Shown here piece after piece: positions 20,901 to 30,975 of a stretch of DNA of 64,000 nt (within the stretch, counting starts at the first letter, position 1; the number at the start of each line of letters is the position of its first letter). Both the position numbers and the translations under genes were made by a program. The DNA is from Arenicola marina. Its lineage: Eukaryota; Annelida; Polychaeta; Arenicolidae. Location of the stretch: positions 72,608,119-72,672,118 of the forward strand of contig OZ025248.1 of the NCBI GenBank assembly GCA_964019135.1. Reading direction: 5' to 3'. A model generated the notes under the pieces. The model saw only the letters and a program-made list of their open reading frames with translations. It ran no database searches and was not told where the DNA came from.

Positions 20901-23600
20901 AACATTTATTTTTCTTTGTAAACAGGAAACGAGGACTTTTATTTCTTGTGACCTAGGAATTTTACTACCTTGCCTCCTCTCGTAAGTTGTGAGTTTCTCG
21001 TTTGGCATGTCTGTATCAAGGTTCAATGCTTGCCATTGATGGTGTGGCACAACACTTATATGTCTACTTCATTCCCTTCCGTCTTCATCTCACGATACCA
21101 CACGGTATAGTCAATCTCATAGTTTACAGACACGCTAGGTACCACTTAATAGGTTATTGGTGGTAAATAGTGTAAATATCACTTACTGTGTAGTCATTTA
21201 TTGTCGATCACATGTTAGTTTCTTTGCGTGGCTGTGTCTGTCTCTAATAGTAGGTTTAGAGGAACGTTATACCTTGCTGTGATGAATCTAACCACCGCCG
21301 TAGAGTGGGCGTGGGGGTACATGAGGTGCGAAGCTCCCCCCCCCCCTCCTCCGCCCCCCTTTATAATACTTATTTTTGAGTAAATGCAAGAAACTGCACC
21401 CATCAGAAATCGATGCATTTACCAGAGTTGGGATATGGCTATGTGTTGAGCGTAGTGTATGTCCATCTGTTATGTTACCAACTCAATCCTGATTGTCTTT
21501 CGCCGCTAACTAAAGTGGTGATAAGCGCATGTCATAATGGTCGACACCCGTTTTACTGTTTCTATTGTTACGTTTGTCGATTTACTTTGTACCCATTCTC
21601 TTTGTATGAGAAGAGCCAATGAAAAACAAAATAATTTAAAAAAAAAAAAAAAAAAAAAAAACTAAATCCTGATTTAGATAATCTCGCTTTAGTTGATATC
21701 CCACTGACCTTCAAATTCACCGGTCGTCGCGCATGCCCGTGATTCGAATTTGGGGACTGGTTCACATAACATGTGTTTGATTGTCCCAGGAGGTCCCATG
21801 GCTTCTATATGATCCCATATAGAATTGATATAAAACGCCGATTCACGAATTCCGTCCTCCGACCGAGATAAATTACATAAATACAAGAACAAGCCCTTCG
21901 CAGTTATCATTGAAGTGGCGCTATCTACACTCACCTCACCTGACTAGATACACCGTAGCGATAATCCGAAAGATATCACTGCCTCGTGTGAATGCACTCC
22001 TTGTGTATAAAGTGGAGTGACGCCTCAACTCTGATTGTTTCGTAAAAGATCTGATTACACATGTTTGATTTGTAATTTTAACACGGTTCTGGGTTATCCG
22101 TTAGTGTTTAGGGCTATTCGTCGAGACAATGTTTGACACATACCGCCCTTTATGATGTGGTAAGATATCATAGAAATGTGTCGTTATTAATTTGGTTCCA
22201 TGATCGTTGTTTTGGTGTACGTTTACAAAATGGCGTTTTGTGTTATTTAGACCTAAAACAAACCTATATCCAGTCCCGAATTCGTTAACGTTTGCCGATG
22301 CAAACTGTTGGTTCAGATATTGTATGGCCACAATATAATGAGGAATTCCGAGAAAGGGTATTTTGCTCCCAGATTTTGTTTTTCTTTACGAGCAAGGCCT
22401 CAAGTCGGAGATCGATTTTTCTTCCTATCTTTGTGATTGAAACAAATTGGCAATATATTATGTATATTAAGTTGGCCTAAACTTAGGCAAGTGTAGATAT
22501 AACGCTGTAATTGTTTAAATATGTGTGATGTCGTATCTGTCAACAAACTTAATGCGCTACTCTTTTTGTCCTATATATATCTTGTTCTTGATTTTTCATT
22601 GACCCTTAAAGGTACTATTTCAACAAATTGGTCGGGGGGGGGGGGGTTCGGTCAGATCGGAGGGAGGCGCCTTCGCTTTTGGAACAGCCGTAAAAACTAT
22701 ATAAGACTCCCACAAGGAGGCGTTACAATCGGTGCATATACGGCAAGTGAGAAGTCGTTGCGCCCTCTGTCGGAAGATTTTAATCACTCGGGTTACATCA
22801 CTGTACTGATGTCATCACACAAGCTTTTCCAATATTTAATTTTTGTTGAAATACTAATTTTATGTTAGTGGTGTCCTCCCTGGCGTTATCCGCATTATTT
22901 TAGGACATGTACTACATCGCTATCTGTGTTTTCTTGTTTTCTAGGTTCGAACTTTAGTTCCACGCTTAGACGGTTTGATGGATAATAACATGAGGTCTTT
23001 GGCAGCTTTATGCCTGCAGGTAAAGTTGATAAGGTGTCACCGTTACTTGGCGCCACCTGGTACAGGTCGTCAAGGATGGGATTTAATTGGTATACAGTTA
23101 ACATCTTAACTGTAAGATGTTACGGTTACTTATCACCCCATGGTATCCACTGATGAAGGGTTTAATGGGTAAAGAGTTAACATCTTAACTTTAAGATGTT
23201 ACGGTTGCTTGTCACCACATGGCATCGACTGATGAAGGCATTCTCTGTTAGGAGTTAATACCTTAACTGTACGGAGTTAATGTGTTACTGTACTTCGCGA
23301 AACTTATTAGCCACCGATGAGGGATTTAAAGCTGCCATGCTATGTCGCCATCTAGTGGTTGAAATTGAAAACAAAGACCTACTCTCGTGTAGACAGAGGC
23401 AAATGCAAAGGAAAGAAGCTAACATTGATCCATCGTGTTCAAGCTCACAGAATATCTGGATGACATTGCAACGGCAGCAGACGTTTAATGTTTTTGTCCA
23501 TTAATTCCTGCAGACCCGACCGGACCAGAGAGAGACGGTTACCAACCTGTCCTCCTACGTCTTCAATGTCACACAGACGCTGGCGTCCCTTGAGGAGTGA
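5807..23600 (+). CDS. kinase-fold protein, probable pseudokinase (possibly Roco/LRRK-like), six exons
   Basis: Join of 5807-5933, 16414-16551, 17315-17457, 19662-19787, 22945-23019 and 23514-23600 (TGA stop). Intron phases run 1, 1, 0, 0, 0 and every junction is GT-AG and in frame. The order of kinase-fold blocks is right: QMLLKLRNASHDHVVFPLW (alphaC to beta4), LRLAYLLTDIG (hinge), QIMAAVDFLHRKNIVYLA (alphaE and catalytic loop), MLVKLSNFSYAV (DFG region), VAPPE (APE), LSDSWGLAVIMYQLATGR (alphaF), RSLAALCLQTRPDQRETVTNL (subdomain XI). The catalytic loop reads YLAW where active kinases have YRDL, the usual Asn is not evident, and DFG is NFS. Catalysis is therefore unlikely and a scaffold or allosteric role is inferred. 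Block spacing resembles Roco/LRRK kinases, but no LRR or ROC domain is in view. The glycine loop and upstream exons were not identified. Confidence 0.75.
5912..15922 (+). repeat. ~10-kb minisatellite, 37-bp unit x ~270, spanning an exon/intron boundary
   Basis: The unit is GCGTACC(TCC/GGC)T then CACAGACATCG, followed by GTAGGGTGGTCTCTA. The first 22 bases are the coding end of the exon at 5807-5933 and the last 15 start with its 5' splice site. Two main variants alternate (CCTCCT as in the exon, and CCGGCT). Minor variants are GTGTCTAG, GCCTCTAG, GGTCTAG (2-bp shorter units) and ATCAGTAGG. Higher-order duplication is visible: rare-variant blocks recur at 7531/7938 (407 = 11 x 37) and 12618/12951 (333 = 9 x 37). 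Reading on past the first donor hits an in-frame TAG in the second unit. No ORF or other gene lies inside. The array fills nearly all of a 10.5-kb intron. Confidence 0.95.
15923..16413 (+). other. 3' end of the long kinase-gene intron
   Basis: Unique AT-rich intron sequence after the array. It ends in a T/G-rich tract and the acceptor GCTTTGTGCAG before the exon at 16414. Nothing else is seen in it. Confidence 0.6.
16414..16551 (+). CDS. kinase-like gene exon: hinge to degenerate catalytic loop
   Basis: The acceptor is TTTGTGCAG|GATTG and the donor GGACAG|GTTGGT. It encodes LSLASRMREVAP through HRKNIVYLAWTG. It starts in phase 1, completing a Gly codon with the previous exon, and ends in phase 1. 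The catalytic-loop Arg-Asp is replaced by Leu-Ala. Confidence 0.8.
17195..17314 (+). repeat. three tandem 40-bp copies of a 3' splice site
   Basis: Three exact-length units (17195-17234, 17235-17274, 17275-17314) each read ATGTAT(C/T)TGGCCGTT... then GCGTTAAAATCTC, and end in TTTTTAG, CATTTCAG and CTTTTCAG. The last AG is the acceptor used by the phase-compatible exon at 17315. The first two are potential alternative acceptors that would add 80 or 40 bases. Confidence 0.9.
17315..17457 (+). CDS. kinase-like gene exon: DFG-equivalent to APE motif
   Basis: Begins in phase 1 after CTTTTCAG and ends in phase 0 at CCCCCTGAG|GTGAGA. It encodes MLVKLSNFSYAV, an acidic insert EETIDEEDVED, then MLPPHVAPPE. 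DFG is NFS. The last 12 coding bases found the 63-bp array. Confidence 0.8.
17446..19015 (+). repeat. minisatellite, 63-bp unit x ~25, spanning an exon/intron boundary
   Basis: The unit is GCGCCCCCTGAG (coding end of the exon at 17315-17457), then the donor GTGAGATTGGCTGTAGACTG, then GGCATCACCACGTGACTAAC and TGGTAGGAGAA. Early copies are nearly identical. Copies after about 18400 alternate with a diverged type (GGTTATAAACTG, CACCCCGTGACTTAAC). The 63-bp period is a multiple of three, which produces long minus-strand open frames that are not genes. On the sense strand each unit carries an in-frame TAA, so only splicing at the first donor keeps the ORF open. Confidence 0.95.
19016..19661 (+). 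other. intron sequence up to the acceptor at 19660-19661
   Basis: Unique intron DNA containing a small inverted-repeat element (19477-19593, listed separately). It ends TGGACGTTGCAG before the next exon. Confidence 0.6.
19477..19593. mobile_element. 117-bp MITE-like inverted repeat
   Basis: The left arm GTTTAGCCGACTACGGAG-TTTAGTCAGCTAAA (19477-19508) pairs with the right arm (19561-19593), which contains TTTTAGCCGACTAAACCCCG, with few mismatches. The loop holds three copies of AGTTACCATGTAAA. It resembles a very short non-autonomous DNA element. No target duplication was confirmed. Confidence 0.5.
19662..19787 (+). CDS. kinase-like gene exon: alphaF region
   Basis: The acceptor is GACGTTGCAG|TGCTAC and the donor GTGTCGAG|GTGAGT; 126 bp, phase 0 at both ends. 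It encodes LSDSWGLAVIMYQLATGRR, which matches subdomain IX (DVWSxGVxxYELxTG), with Ser-Asp-Ser before Trp. Confidence 0.8.
19788..22944 (+). other. long intron; no gene seen
   Basis: AT-rich intron with a (TA)n tract near 20815-20833, a C/G-rich patch at 21338-21358, a 24-base poly(A) near 21637-21660 that may mark a retroposed insertion, and a G run near 22635. No frame shows a recognisable domain. Confidence 0.5.
22945..23019 (+). CDS. kinase-like gene exon: alphaG-alphaH segment
   Basis: The acceptor is TTGTTTTCTAG|GTTCG and the donor TGCCTGCAG|GTAAAG; 75 bp, phase 0 to phase 0. It encodes VRTLVPRLDGLMDNNM then RSLAALCLQ. With the next exon it completes the subdomain XI pattern LAxxCLQxRPxxR. 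Confidence 0.75.
23020..23290 (+). repeat. degenerate ~80-bp tandem repeats starting at the donor
   Basis: Three to four diverged units follow the 5' splice site directly. They share GGTAAAG or GGTATACAG at the start, TTAACATCTTAACTGTAAGA, GTTACGGTTRCTTRTCACC and CACTGATGAAGG. Two units carry the palindrome TAACATCTTA-ACTG-TAAGATGTTA or a variant. Spacing is irregular. Confidence 0.6.
23514..23600 (+). CDS. kinase-like gene last exon
   Basis: The acceptor is TTAATTCCTGCAG|ACCCGA. It encodes TRPDQRETVTNLSSYVFNVT then QTLASLEE and a TGA stop at 23598-23600. The RPDQR segment provides the conserved subdomain XI arginine. No clear polyadenylation signal was located close by. Confidence 0.75.
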   Translation, partial: TRPDQRETVTNLSSYVFNVTQTLASLEE

Positions 23601-23764
23601 TGACGTCATCCGCCACCTTCCCTCAAGGCTCTCTATCCGGCCATGACAGGATCGAGCCAACATGACATAGTTAATTGGTTAAATAATTGTTTGATAGGAT
23701 TTCCTTGAACCATCTCTTTCGATAAGAGTTGCATGAGAGAGATTTTCCCTTTTTTTTAATCATG

Positions 23765-24066
23765 AAAATTGTTCATTTTGAGGGGCATTATGCCACAGCT
23801 TCATTTTGAGGGGCATTATGCCACAGCTACATTTTGAGGGGCATTATGCCACAGCTACATTTTGAGAGGCATTATGCCACAGCTACATTTTGAGGGGCAT
23901 TATGCCACAGCTACATTTTGAGAGGCATTATGCCACAGCTACATTTTGAGGGGCATTATGCCACAGCTACATTTTGAGAGGCATTATGCCACAGCTACAT
24001 TTTGAGAGGCATTATGCCACAGCTACATTTTGAGGGGCATTATGCCACAGCTACATTTTGAGGGGC
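23765..24066. repeat. 28-bp minisatellite, ~11 copies
   Basis: The unit is CATTTTGAGRGGCATTATG then CCACAGCTA, with GAGGGG and GAGAGG variants alternating. It lies about 170 bp downstream of the kinase-gene stop codon. No coding meaning is seen. Confidence 0.95.
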
Positions 24067-24744
24067 ATTATGAGGTTTGGATAACATTTACAGGGCACAA
24101 TGAAGTGATAGGAATAAATTTACGGGGCATTGTGAACCAACTGAAATTACTTTTATGCGGCATTATTATTAGGTTTAGTGGATTTACGTATTTCAGGGAC
24201 CTTCGGCCTGCCGTCGTTTGGAAGATTTAATTGTAGTTTACAGTTGTGGTCCCGCAAACAGTTTGTGATCCATTGGGCCGTCCGAGCGATTGTTTAAATT
24301 GGGAAGTGTAAGTGGTTAAGTTTTGTTTTAAAATTGCTCTCCTTTGTCCGCAGGGCTTTACTGCGATTTCCACTTGTGTTCTTCAGTTATAAGTGGCAGT
24401 TCGCAGCCGCCCCCCCCCCCACCCTCCCCCCTCTCAGCTATCTAAGTTCCCCCTTGCTTTCCCCGAACTCTGGAATAGGTTTGGTTAGATTTATTAGATG
24501 TATTAGCTTTGACAAGAACATCACCTACAAGAAATCCATGGCTTGCTTCAAGATGTAGTGCTGGCTTTCCGCAGCTGACGGGTGCGGTAAAGGAAACAAT
24601 ATTTTAAATAATGGTCCACATCTGTATGTAAATAGAGAGAGAAACCCCCTGAAGTTGTTATCGCGGCGAAAAAAGTAAACCAGATATTCACCGCTCTAAT
24701 CTTTTGAGACCTCTTAGAATTGTTTGCAAATCGCCTTTGTGTGG

Positions 24745-24990
24745 AACAACCATATAGGGCCCCTGAGGGAGGGTAGCCATGTCGCGTGTCGATTTTAAAA
24801 AAAGGTCCATGTCGCGTGTCGATTTTAAGAAAAGGTCCATGTCGCGTGTCGATTTTAACAAAAGTTCCATGTCGCGTGTCGCTAAGTCTTATGTCGCATG
24901 TCGATTTTAAGGCAGCCCCAATGTCGCGTTGTCGATTTTAAAAGTCGCTGTGTCGCCGTGTCGAAAAAGCCCCTCTGGGGCCCTCCATAT
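24745..24990 (-). repeat. dispersed CGACA-rich repeat family, copy 2 with internal tandem units
   Basis: Four to six ~30-bp units of ATGTCGCGTGTCGATTTTAA (minus-strand form of the family) are followed by CAATGTCGCGTTGTCGATTT and GTCGAAAAAGCCCCTCTGGG. Orientation is opposite to the copy at 2.3 kb. Confidence 0.75.
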
Positions 24991-24999
24991 GGCTACCGA

Positions 25000-26900
25000 A
25001 AGTTTCTCGCTCTCACTTGGTTGTGGCCCATTGCGACACTAGGTCCGGTGGGACATGTGGAAGGCCCCCCCCCCCCCCCCCCAACCATGCGCAGCTGTCT
25101 CCCTTATGTAAAATACATTAAAACCCTCTCCGATCCATGTACTCAAGCGGTGCCATTATGATAGATACAGGGGAGATATCTCCGCCTGGGAAACAACCCC
25201 GCATACCACACTGGGATAAACCTATCCCGCGTGACTGCATGGCTACGTCTATAGGCGTATGATTTGTTGCGTCTCAGGTTAAACTTGACACAAGTTCGGG
25301 CCGGAAAATTCATATGGCATCGCTTCTCGTGCGAGATGGGTTCATCTTAGCACACATCTCCTATCTAAATCCTTGCCTGTAGCGGCTGGGATATGCTGTG
25401 AGAGACGTATGCTCCGATAAACCCATCTCGCACTCGACCCTATGTTGTATGCATTACAGCGAAGGTGCCGATTCGCCTTGGAGGTGGAGATTAACATTGT
25501 TGTCAGAGCTAATCAGCCATAAGACGGGTAGCACGAACAATGCAATGAGGACTTCTGTCAATTTGATCTCTACTTCTACGTTTTGGCAGAAGTATTTCTT
25601 ATACATGTACACTATATGACTCTGTGGTCTGTGTAACAGTTGTGCTCTTGCCCAACTTGCCGCCAAGGGAGATACTAGCTGTGATGGCTGTAGAGCTTTC
25701 ATGTTTGCCGGACGCTTTGGTTGATCCGTGGTGTTGTTGGATATCGAGGGAACTGACTGTTAATACGACAGGTCGATATGGTGAATGCGAGGGTATCCGT
25801 TATGTAATTGTGGACAGTGTACCCACAGTATGACAGTGAATCAAACGTTGCTGACGTTAAAGACGTTAAAGACACGAACAAACGCCCTTTCGGCACCGTT
25901 ATTCGCGTCACTGGAGGAATGGTCTGATATTTTTTCAAACGAACATTGGTGTTTAGGCTACCTAGCTGGAGAACAATCAAACGGCGAACAAAGCCGAACG
26001 CTGCACCTATTACGAATCGTTGAATTTGATTTGGCAAAGATGTTATCGTTTAGAGATAATACCCGATTAACTGTGTTTAATGAGCTTCTGTCCGGTGAAC
26101 TGTGTTTATTGAGCTTCTGTCCGGTTAACTGTGTTTGGTGTCTTGACGATCTGATGACGAACTGATACTCGGGGTGATATAAGGAGCTACGTGTTCTCCT
26201 AACTCGCCTTATGATAAGCAGCAGTTTCTTCACAAATGTACATTTTACTTGCCCTCCAGTATAATACACGGAACATTTTTTGTGACTCGTACGGGAAGGT
26301 GTGCGTTCTTGTGTTCAACGTCATCAAACTGATGGTATTGCTGACGCTATGTGCCAGTTAAACTACAAGTAGATGTAACAATGTATACATCTATAGGCGA
26401 AGCTGTCTGTCTGTCCCGCCTATGCACCTGCTGCATGCACCAGCAGCCGCCCTCGACGTGTCAACAATGTCGCTGGGTGCTTATCGCTAATTGTTCTGCA
26501 TGGCCACCATGTCTGTATTGGGTCGTGGCGAGGCGGCCAGTTTCTTAAAGAGTATGAGTAACTACGTTCTTTGATTTTGTCGCTGGCTGACATGTGTGAC
26601 TATGGAGCCAAGAATGATTTGTTTTGTCCTCACTTGTTTAGGCGTTTTAAGATCATTTTGGCTGTAGATCCCCAAAAGTTTGTTTTTTATTCTCGACAAT
26701 AAAAGGAAGTAAACAGTAGTTCTGTCTTATTATGTGTGCGATTTATTTGTAAAGCAGTTTCCATTCATGGAGACCTAAGAGCTAACATCAATGTACTCAA
26801 CCCGCAATTATACAAACCAATGTCCGCAATCGATTCTGTGGGATTGCCTAGATATCTGGTATCTCGGGGACCCCAGGTATCAGCCAGACTCCTTGTATAT
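25000..26900. other. no gene seen; short duplications
   Basis: The stretch contains a poly(C) run (25066-25082) and a 14-bp perfect inverted repeat (GTGCGAGATGGGTT about 25328-25342, AACCCATCTCGCAC about 25418-25432). It also has a two-copy 28-bp tandem repeat (AACTGTGTTTAATGAGCTTC then TGTCCGGT, about 26070-26130). No splice-bounded or domain-bearing frame is evident. Confidence 0.5.
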
Positions 26901-27172
26901 GGGGGGGGGGGGGGGGGGGGGGTAAGGGGAGGTCGTGTTTCCAGATCACGAAGAATAAATCTCTTTATTCCCAGGTCACGATGAATTAAAAACGAAAAAA
27001 TCCAGTATACATAGAAAGGGCGGATACAAGATATAAATTAACGATTTTCCGATTCACGGTTATTTAACATTAAAATCCCGGTTTTTTTGCCTCATTCCCA
27101 GTTCATGGTGAAATGAAAACCCCATTCCCGAGGAACGGAAATACCCCTTGCCCCCCCCCCCCCCCCCCCCCC
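26901..27172 (+). mobile_element. G-tract/C-tract bounded short element, copy a
   Basis: A run of 22 G (26901-26922) is followed by GTAAGGGGAGGTCGTG. The far end is AATACCCCTTG and a run of 22 C (27151-27172), so the ends are inverted copies built on G-tracts. The interior repeats TTCCCAGTTCAYGRTGAA-like phrases. Related copies lie at 43.9, 57.0 and 58.2 kb. No ORF is present; this is probably a non-autonomous MITE-like family. Confidence 0.65.
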
Positions 27173-27523
27173 GCATATGGCTGCAGGCGCTGCCCAGGTC
27201 AACCTCGATCCTAGGCTAAACCACTTTTCCCCAAACCAATTTCATGCATGCCAAAATGCCATGCATCTACACGTATATAACATTGAAGAACACAACTTCA
27301 CCAAACACTGATCAATAAAAACAACTAGCGACACCTATGTATATTCCGGTACTGATTTAATTTAACCACACCTAGGATTCTATAGAGAAGCCTTGACAAC
27401 ACGCAAAAAACCCCAGCAACATCACACTTCATCTAAAATTGTTGATGTGCAAGAATAATTCTATGGCTCCGCCATTTCGAACTTGGAATCTAACAGTCGC
27501 ACGATTGCCACGTGGTTGATCGA

Positions 27524-28890
27524 TCACCCGTTGTCTCCTTTGATCCTGGTTGCGCCCCTATCGGCGGCGGGCGTGGGCTCTGGCGGCGATGCCGCTGCCG
27601 CTGGGCCGCTCGGAAAGATCAAGAACCCGTAGAACGTGGCGTAATTATGGTACAAGGCGTTGTGCATGCCGTACTCATGGGGCAGTTCGATCCACACCCG
27701 ATCGCCCTCCAGCAGAGTCAAAATACCCACGTTGGACGCGGCGCCTGCGCACTCGGCCTGCGATCCCCATGGCTGTGCCTCTTCCGGACAGCAATAACAG
27801 CCGGAGTTGTCGAAGGCGGATAAGAGTCGCTGGCCATTGCGAACCAGGTGCAGCAGGATGTTCTGGCCGTGGTAACTGACCCCGCCAAACCCGACCATGT
27901 AAGTGCCGTTGACGGGCGAGGTGAATTCGCCGGTTGTGACGTCATATCCGTCTCCGATATTGGTGAGAATAATATCGAAGTGCAGTACGCGGTAGTCAGA
28001 GGTCTGAGGCAATTCGGTATCCATGGTGACGGAAAAGGCCACGTGGTCGCGTGATTTTTGTGTTGGCACCGGTACCAGTCTGACATGGCCAGCTTCGCCT
28101 TTCCGCCCTTTAAATCCGCGTCTTCCTGCGAAATAAAACTTTGTGTTCAGTCTCCTAATGGTACACTGGCCAATTTGTTGTATTAAATACACAGGGCTCG
28201 TTTTATTCTTGAAATTACTATTTTGATGGATATTATAGCTGATTTGCCTGTTATCAAGAACCTTGAGATTTTACGCCCACCCTACTGCAGCGGTCTGAGC
28301 GGAGGAACAGAACTCCACGTGGTGCATTGGAGCTTGGACCTTGGTCAGAACCCGGGTGTCAGAATGACATAATATTAAGGAGGAATGACCTGATCGATAT
28401 ACATTATATGATTATCTTCATCGTAACGTCAAACCTGTATTTATGATTTCTTATTTTTCGTTTTGGCTGCCGCTGATGACCATTGATAGGTTTCAGATAG
28501 AAAGCCATAATTGACGATTGTAGTTACGGGTGGGAACAATAACTCACCTTTCTGACCCTTGCTTCCTTGGTGTCCTTTGGGCCCCGCGGGTCCTTCAGAG
28601 CCCTCGACCCCTTGCACCCCCTGAATGCCCTGCACACCCTGCACCCCGCGACCCCCGGGGTGGCCGTCCTGTCCGGAGGGCCCCGCCGGACCCTGATAGC
28701 ACGAGCATCCGGAGCACGCTTTACAGGAGGGCCCTCTGCCGCCTCCCTTGCTGCTGCCCTTGGTCAACGGGGCGCCTCCCTTGCGGTCCTTCTTCAAGCC
28801 TTTCGCAGCATGCTCCGTGGCGGATACACTGAGCAACAAGAGGAGGGTCAGGACTGTTGTCTTGGTCACCAGTTTGAGCCCGGTCGGCAT
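27524..28890 (-). CDS. secreted collagen-C1q domain protein, two exons
   Basis: Join of 28890-28548 and 28125-27524 on the minus strand. The ATG at 28890 starts MPTGLKLVTKTTVLTLLLLL, a signal peptide. A basic linker and the cysteine cluster SCKACSGCSCY follow, then Gly-X-Y collagen repeats. The donor AAAG|GTGAGT (phase 1) joins the acceptor TTTCGCAG|GAAGAC, and Gly-X-Y continues across the junction (GQKGRRGFKGRKGEAG). Exon 2 encodes one globular C1q domain: AFSVTM start, LHFDIILTN, FTSPVNGTYMVGFGG, RVWIELP and the C-terminal FYGFLIFP. This is the architecture of C1q/C1qTNF-like lectins and predicts trimers of the globular head. An immune or matrix role is inferred from the family. An upstream exon is possible because CTCGCAG precedes the ATG. 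Confidence 0.9.
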
Positions 28891-28920
28891 GATGGTTATC
28901 ACACTGCGAGGAAACGTACG

Positions 28921-28932
28921 ATATAAATCGAC
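28921..28932 (-). promoter_or_regulatory. TATA-like sequence upstream of the C1q gene
   Basis: Minus-strand GATTTATATCGTAC lies about 35 bp before the ATG. That is too close for a normal 5' UTR unless transcription starts a few bases before the ATG, so it is only a candidate. Confidence 0.25.
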
Positions 28933-28999
28933 TTGTCGAGCGCGACTTTCCAATGAAGCTGCCCACGACTATAAGGCTGGTATGCCTTCAGCTGTCGAT

Positions 29000-30231
29000 T
29001 TGTGTCCCCTTTGTTAGCTTTCTCTAAAATATTGATCTTCTCCTTCGATGAATGCTTCTTTTCGGCACAAGAGGATTGAGGATTGAGGAAGAGAGCTGTT
29101 TGTTCCCTTTTTGTGGTACGTCCTGTGTTCTGACTTCCAGGGTGTGAAATCTGCCAGCGCCAAGCCTGTGATTATTATTTTTTCCTTCATCAGTTTCAAT
29201 CGATCCACATCGTGTTTATCTTAGACATCACGAAACGATGGCGTAACAGCGATGTGTTGTCTCTCCGCTAGGCGCATATTCGTTTACAATCCCGAAACCA
29301 CTGGCTCGCGAGACGTCTTAAGCTGAAATAAATCTGGGACAGCTTGGATCCAAGGCATACTCCTGGAAAACGCATGCGTAGTCTGAATACGTGTCTCCTG
29401 CGCTGTGGGCCAATGTGTCCTATGGCAGGGCAAGTTTGCCGCGAGGGCCTTTTATCACTGTGCCAGCGTACTGTGGTTAATTTCCATAGGGTGATCTGGT
29501 GCCCGATACCATAGTAACCAATCCCATCACACACTAGAACCTTCTTCACTGTCCTGCCCCTCTTCGCCTCCGTTGTTTGCCCCCCTCCCCCCTCCCCCCC
29601 ACTCCTTCCTCCACTTCCTCATTCACATCCCTTGCCTTTTTTCTCTCTCTTCCTATCTCTCCCTCTCCCTCTCTCGCCCCTAGCCCCCCCCCCTTCCCTC
29701 TTTAGTCTTCAGGTCTGCTCTCTCTTGTCTCTCACTCGCCAATCAAGCATTGTGACTCATGCTTCAAACGCAGTGCGCCCAGATTGAGATGCATCCCCCT
29801 TGATTAATGTCACTTAATTCACTTTGGGGTCTTGAAAGCCGGGTATTTCACGACTCGTTGCAGCCTCCCAAATGGCCAATAATTCAACGCGACGCGACGG
29901 GCGCTCAGCCGGGAATCCGTCGCGTTAACTTGCCCGGCGCGACGCCTGGCGTCCAGTCCATGCGGGGCACACACCACGGCGCGTTTGTCTTGTCGATGTC
30001 GGCCCTAGGTTTCGCCGGGGGTGTCATGTAGCCTCCTAAACCTAGGTGAATCATAAGGTAAGAATAATTATATCTGCGTAGAGGCCTTGTTCATAAAGTT
30101 GGTACTGACTAAAGCTATTTGAAATTAATGCATACTATTTTTTTTTTAAATATAGTAAACCTAGTTGATATTGATCGAGATCGAGGCACGGGAGGTAGGT
30201 TACATTATATGTAATGATGTGGGGTCTGTAA
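29000..30231. other. no gene seen; pyrimidine-rich tract
   Basis: The plus strand has a long polypyrimidine stretch at about 29548-29735 (TCCCCCCTCC and TCTCTCTCCC phrases), then a GC-rich patch with CGCGACG/CGTCGCG inverted words at 29888-29950. No supported ORF is present. Confidence 0.5.
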
Positions 30232-30419
30232 AGGTCGCTACACACCGCGTCCGATCGACCGATTTTAATGCGACCGTTTTTTATGATGCGGGCGACAAAT
30301 TTCACTTGCGTGCGATTTTTGCATGCACACAGTCAGACCGATTTTGAGTTGAGCGTACGACATATTGAAGCATTGAGAGGCAATTGAGGTTTTAATCGTG
30401 AACGCGTTTGCTTTATTTG

Positions 30420-30975
30420 ATAATGTCTGATGTTGACGAAGCACAAAATGAAGAAAACCGTCAGATGGGTGTCAGAAGAAGGCGATCTGTTGGCCTGTTG
30501 ATGTTGATGATGGCTCGTAGGAGGCAGCAATTAAAGGCGACGTAATATGTGGATGCATCCAATTTGCCAAAGACGATCTGATTTTGTAGAATACCACAGA
30601 CTAGTACCCCAATTGAGACAGGATCCAGGCAGTTTCCAGCAGTATTGCCGGCTGAGTATTCCTTGATTTGACGAGCTGCTAGCCAGACTGACGCTTGACA
30701 TTGCCAAGCAAGACACCAATTACAGAAGGGCCACTCGATCTGACCACTCTGGATGATGTGGTAAAAGCTACAATTTTGCTACACAATTACCTCCAGCAGA
30801 ACAATAATATCGCCGATGAAAATGATCAGCATAGAGCACTGAATCGCCTTCGTGAACCAGGCCAACTGGGAGGTAATCAGCGGCCATGCGAGTTCGGGAT
30901 GCTTTCGCTGACTATTTCTTATCTGAAGAGGGTCAGGTTCCATGGCAAGGTGAAATCATTCATGCCATTAATTGA
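30420..30975 (+). pseudogene. Harbinger transposase relic, internally deleted
   Basis: From 30586 one frame reads VEYHRLVPQLRQDPGSFQQY, then after a stop codon FDELLARLTLDIAKQDTNYR. This is the N-terminal region that precedes the DDE domain in Harbinger transposases. It jumps directly to DDVVKATILLHNYLQQ and, after a frameshift, to VRDAFADYFLSEEGQVPWQ with TGA at 30973-30975, the usual C terminus. The DDE catalytic core is missing. The copy cannot encode a working transposase. Confidence 0.8.

Noticed and set aside
22521..22868. 115-residue ORF in the kinase-gene intron
   Set aside because: Crosses a G-run, has no domain, and is not bounded by phase-compatible splice sites.
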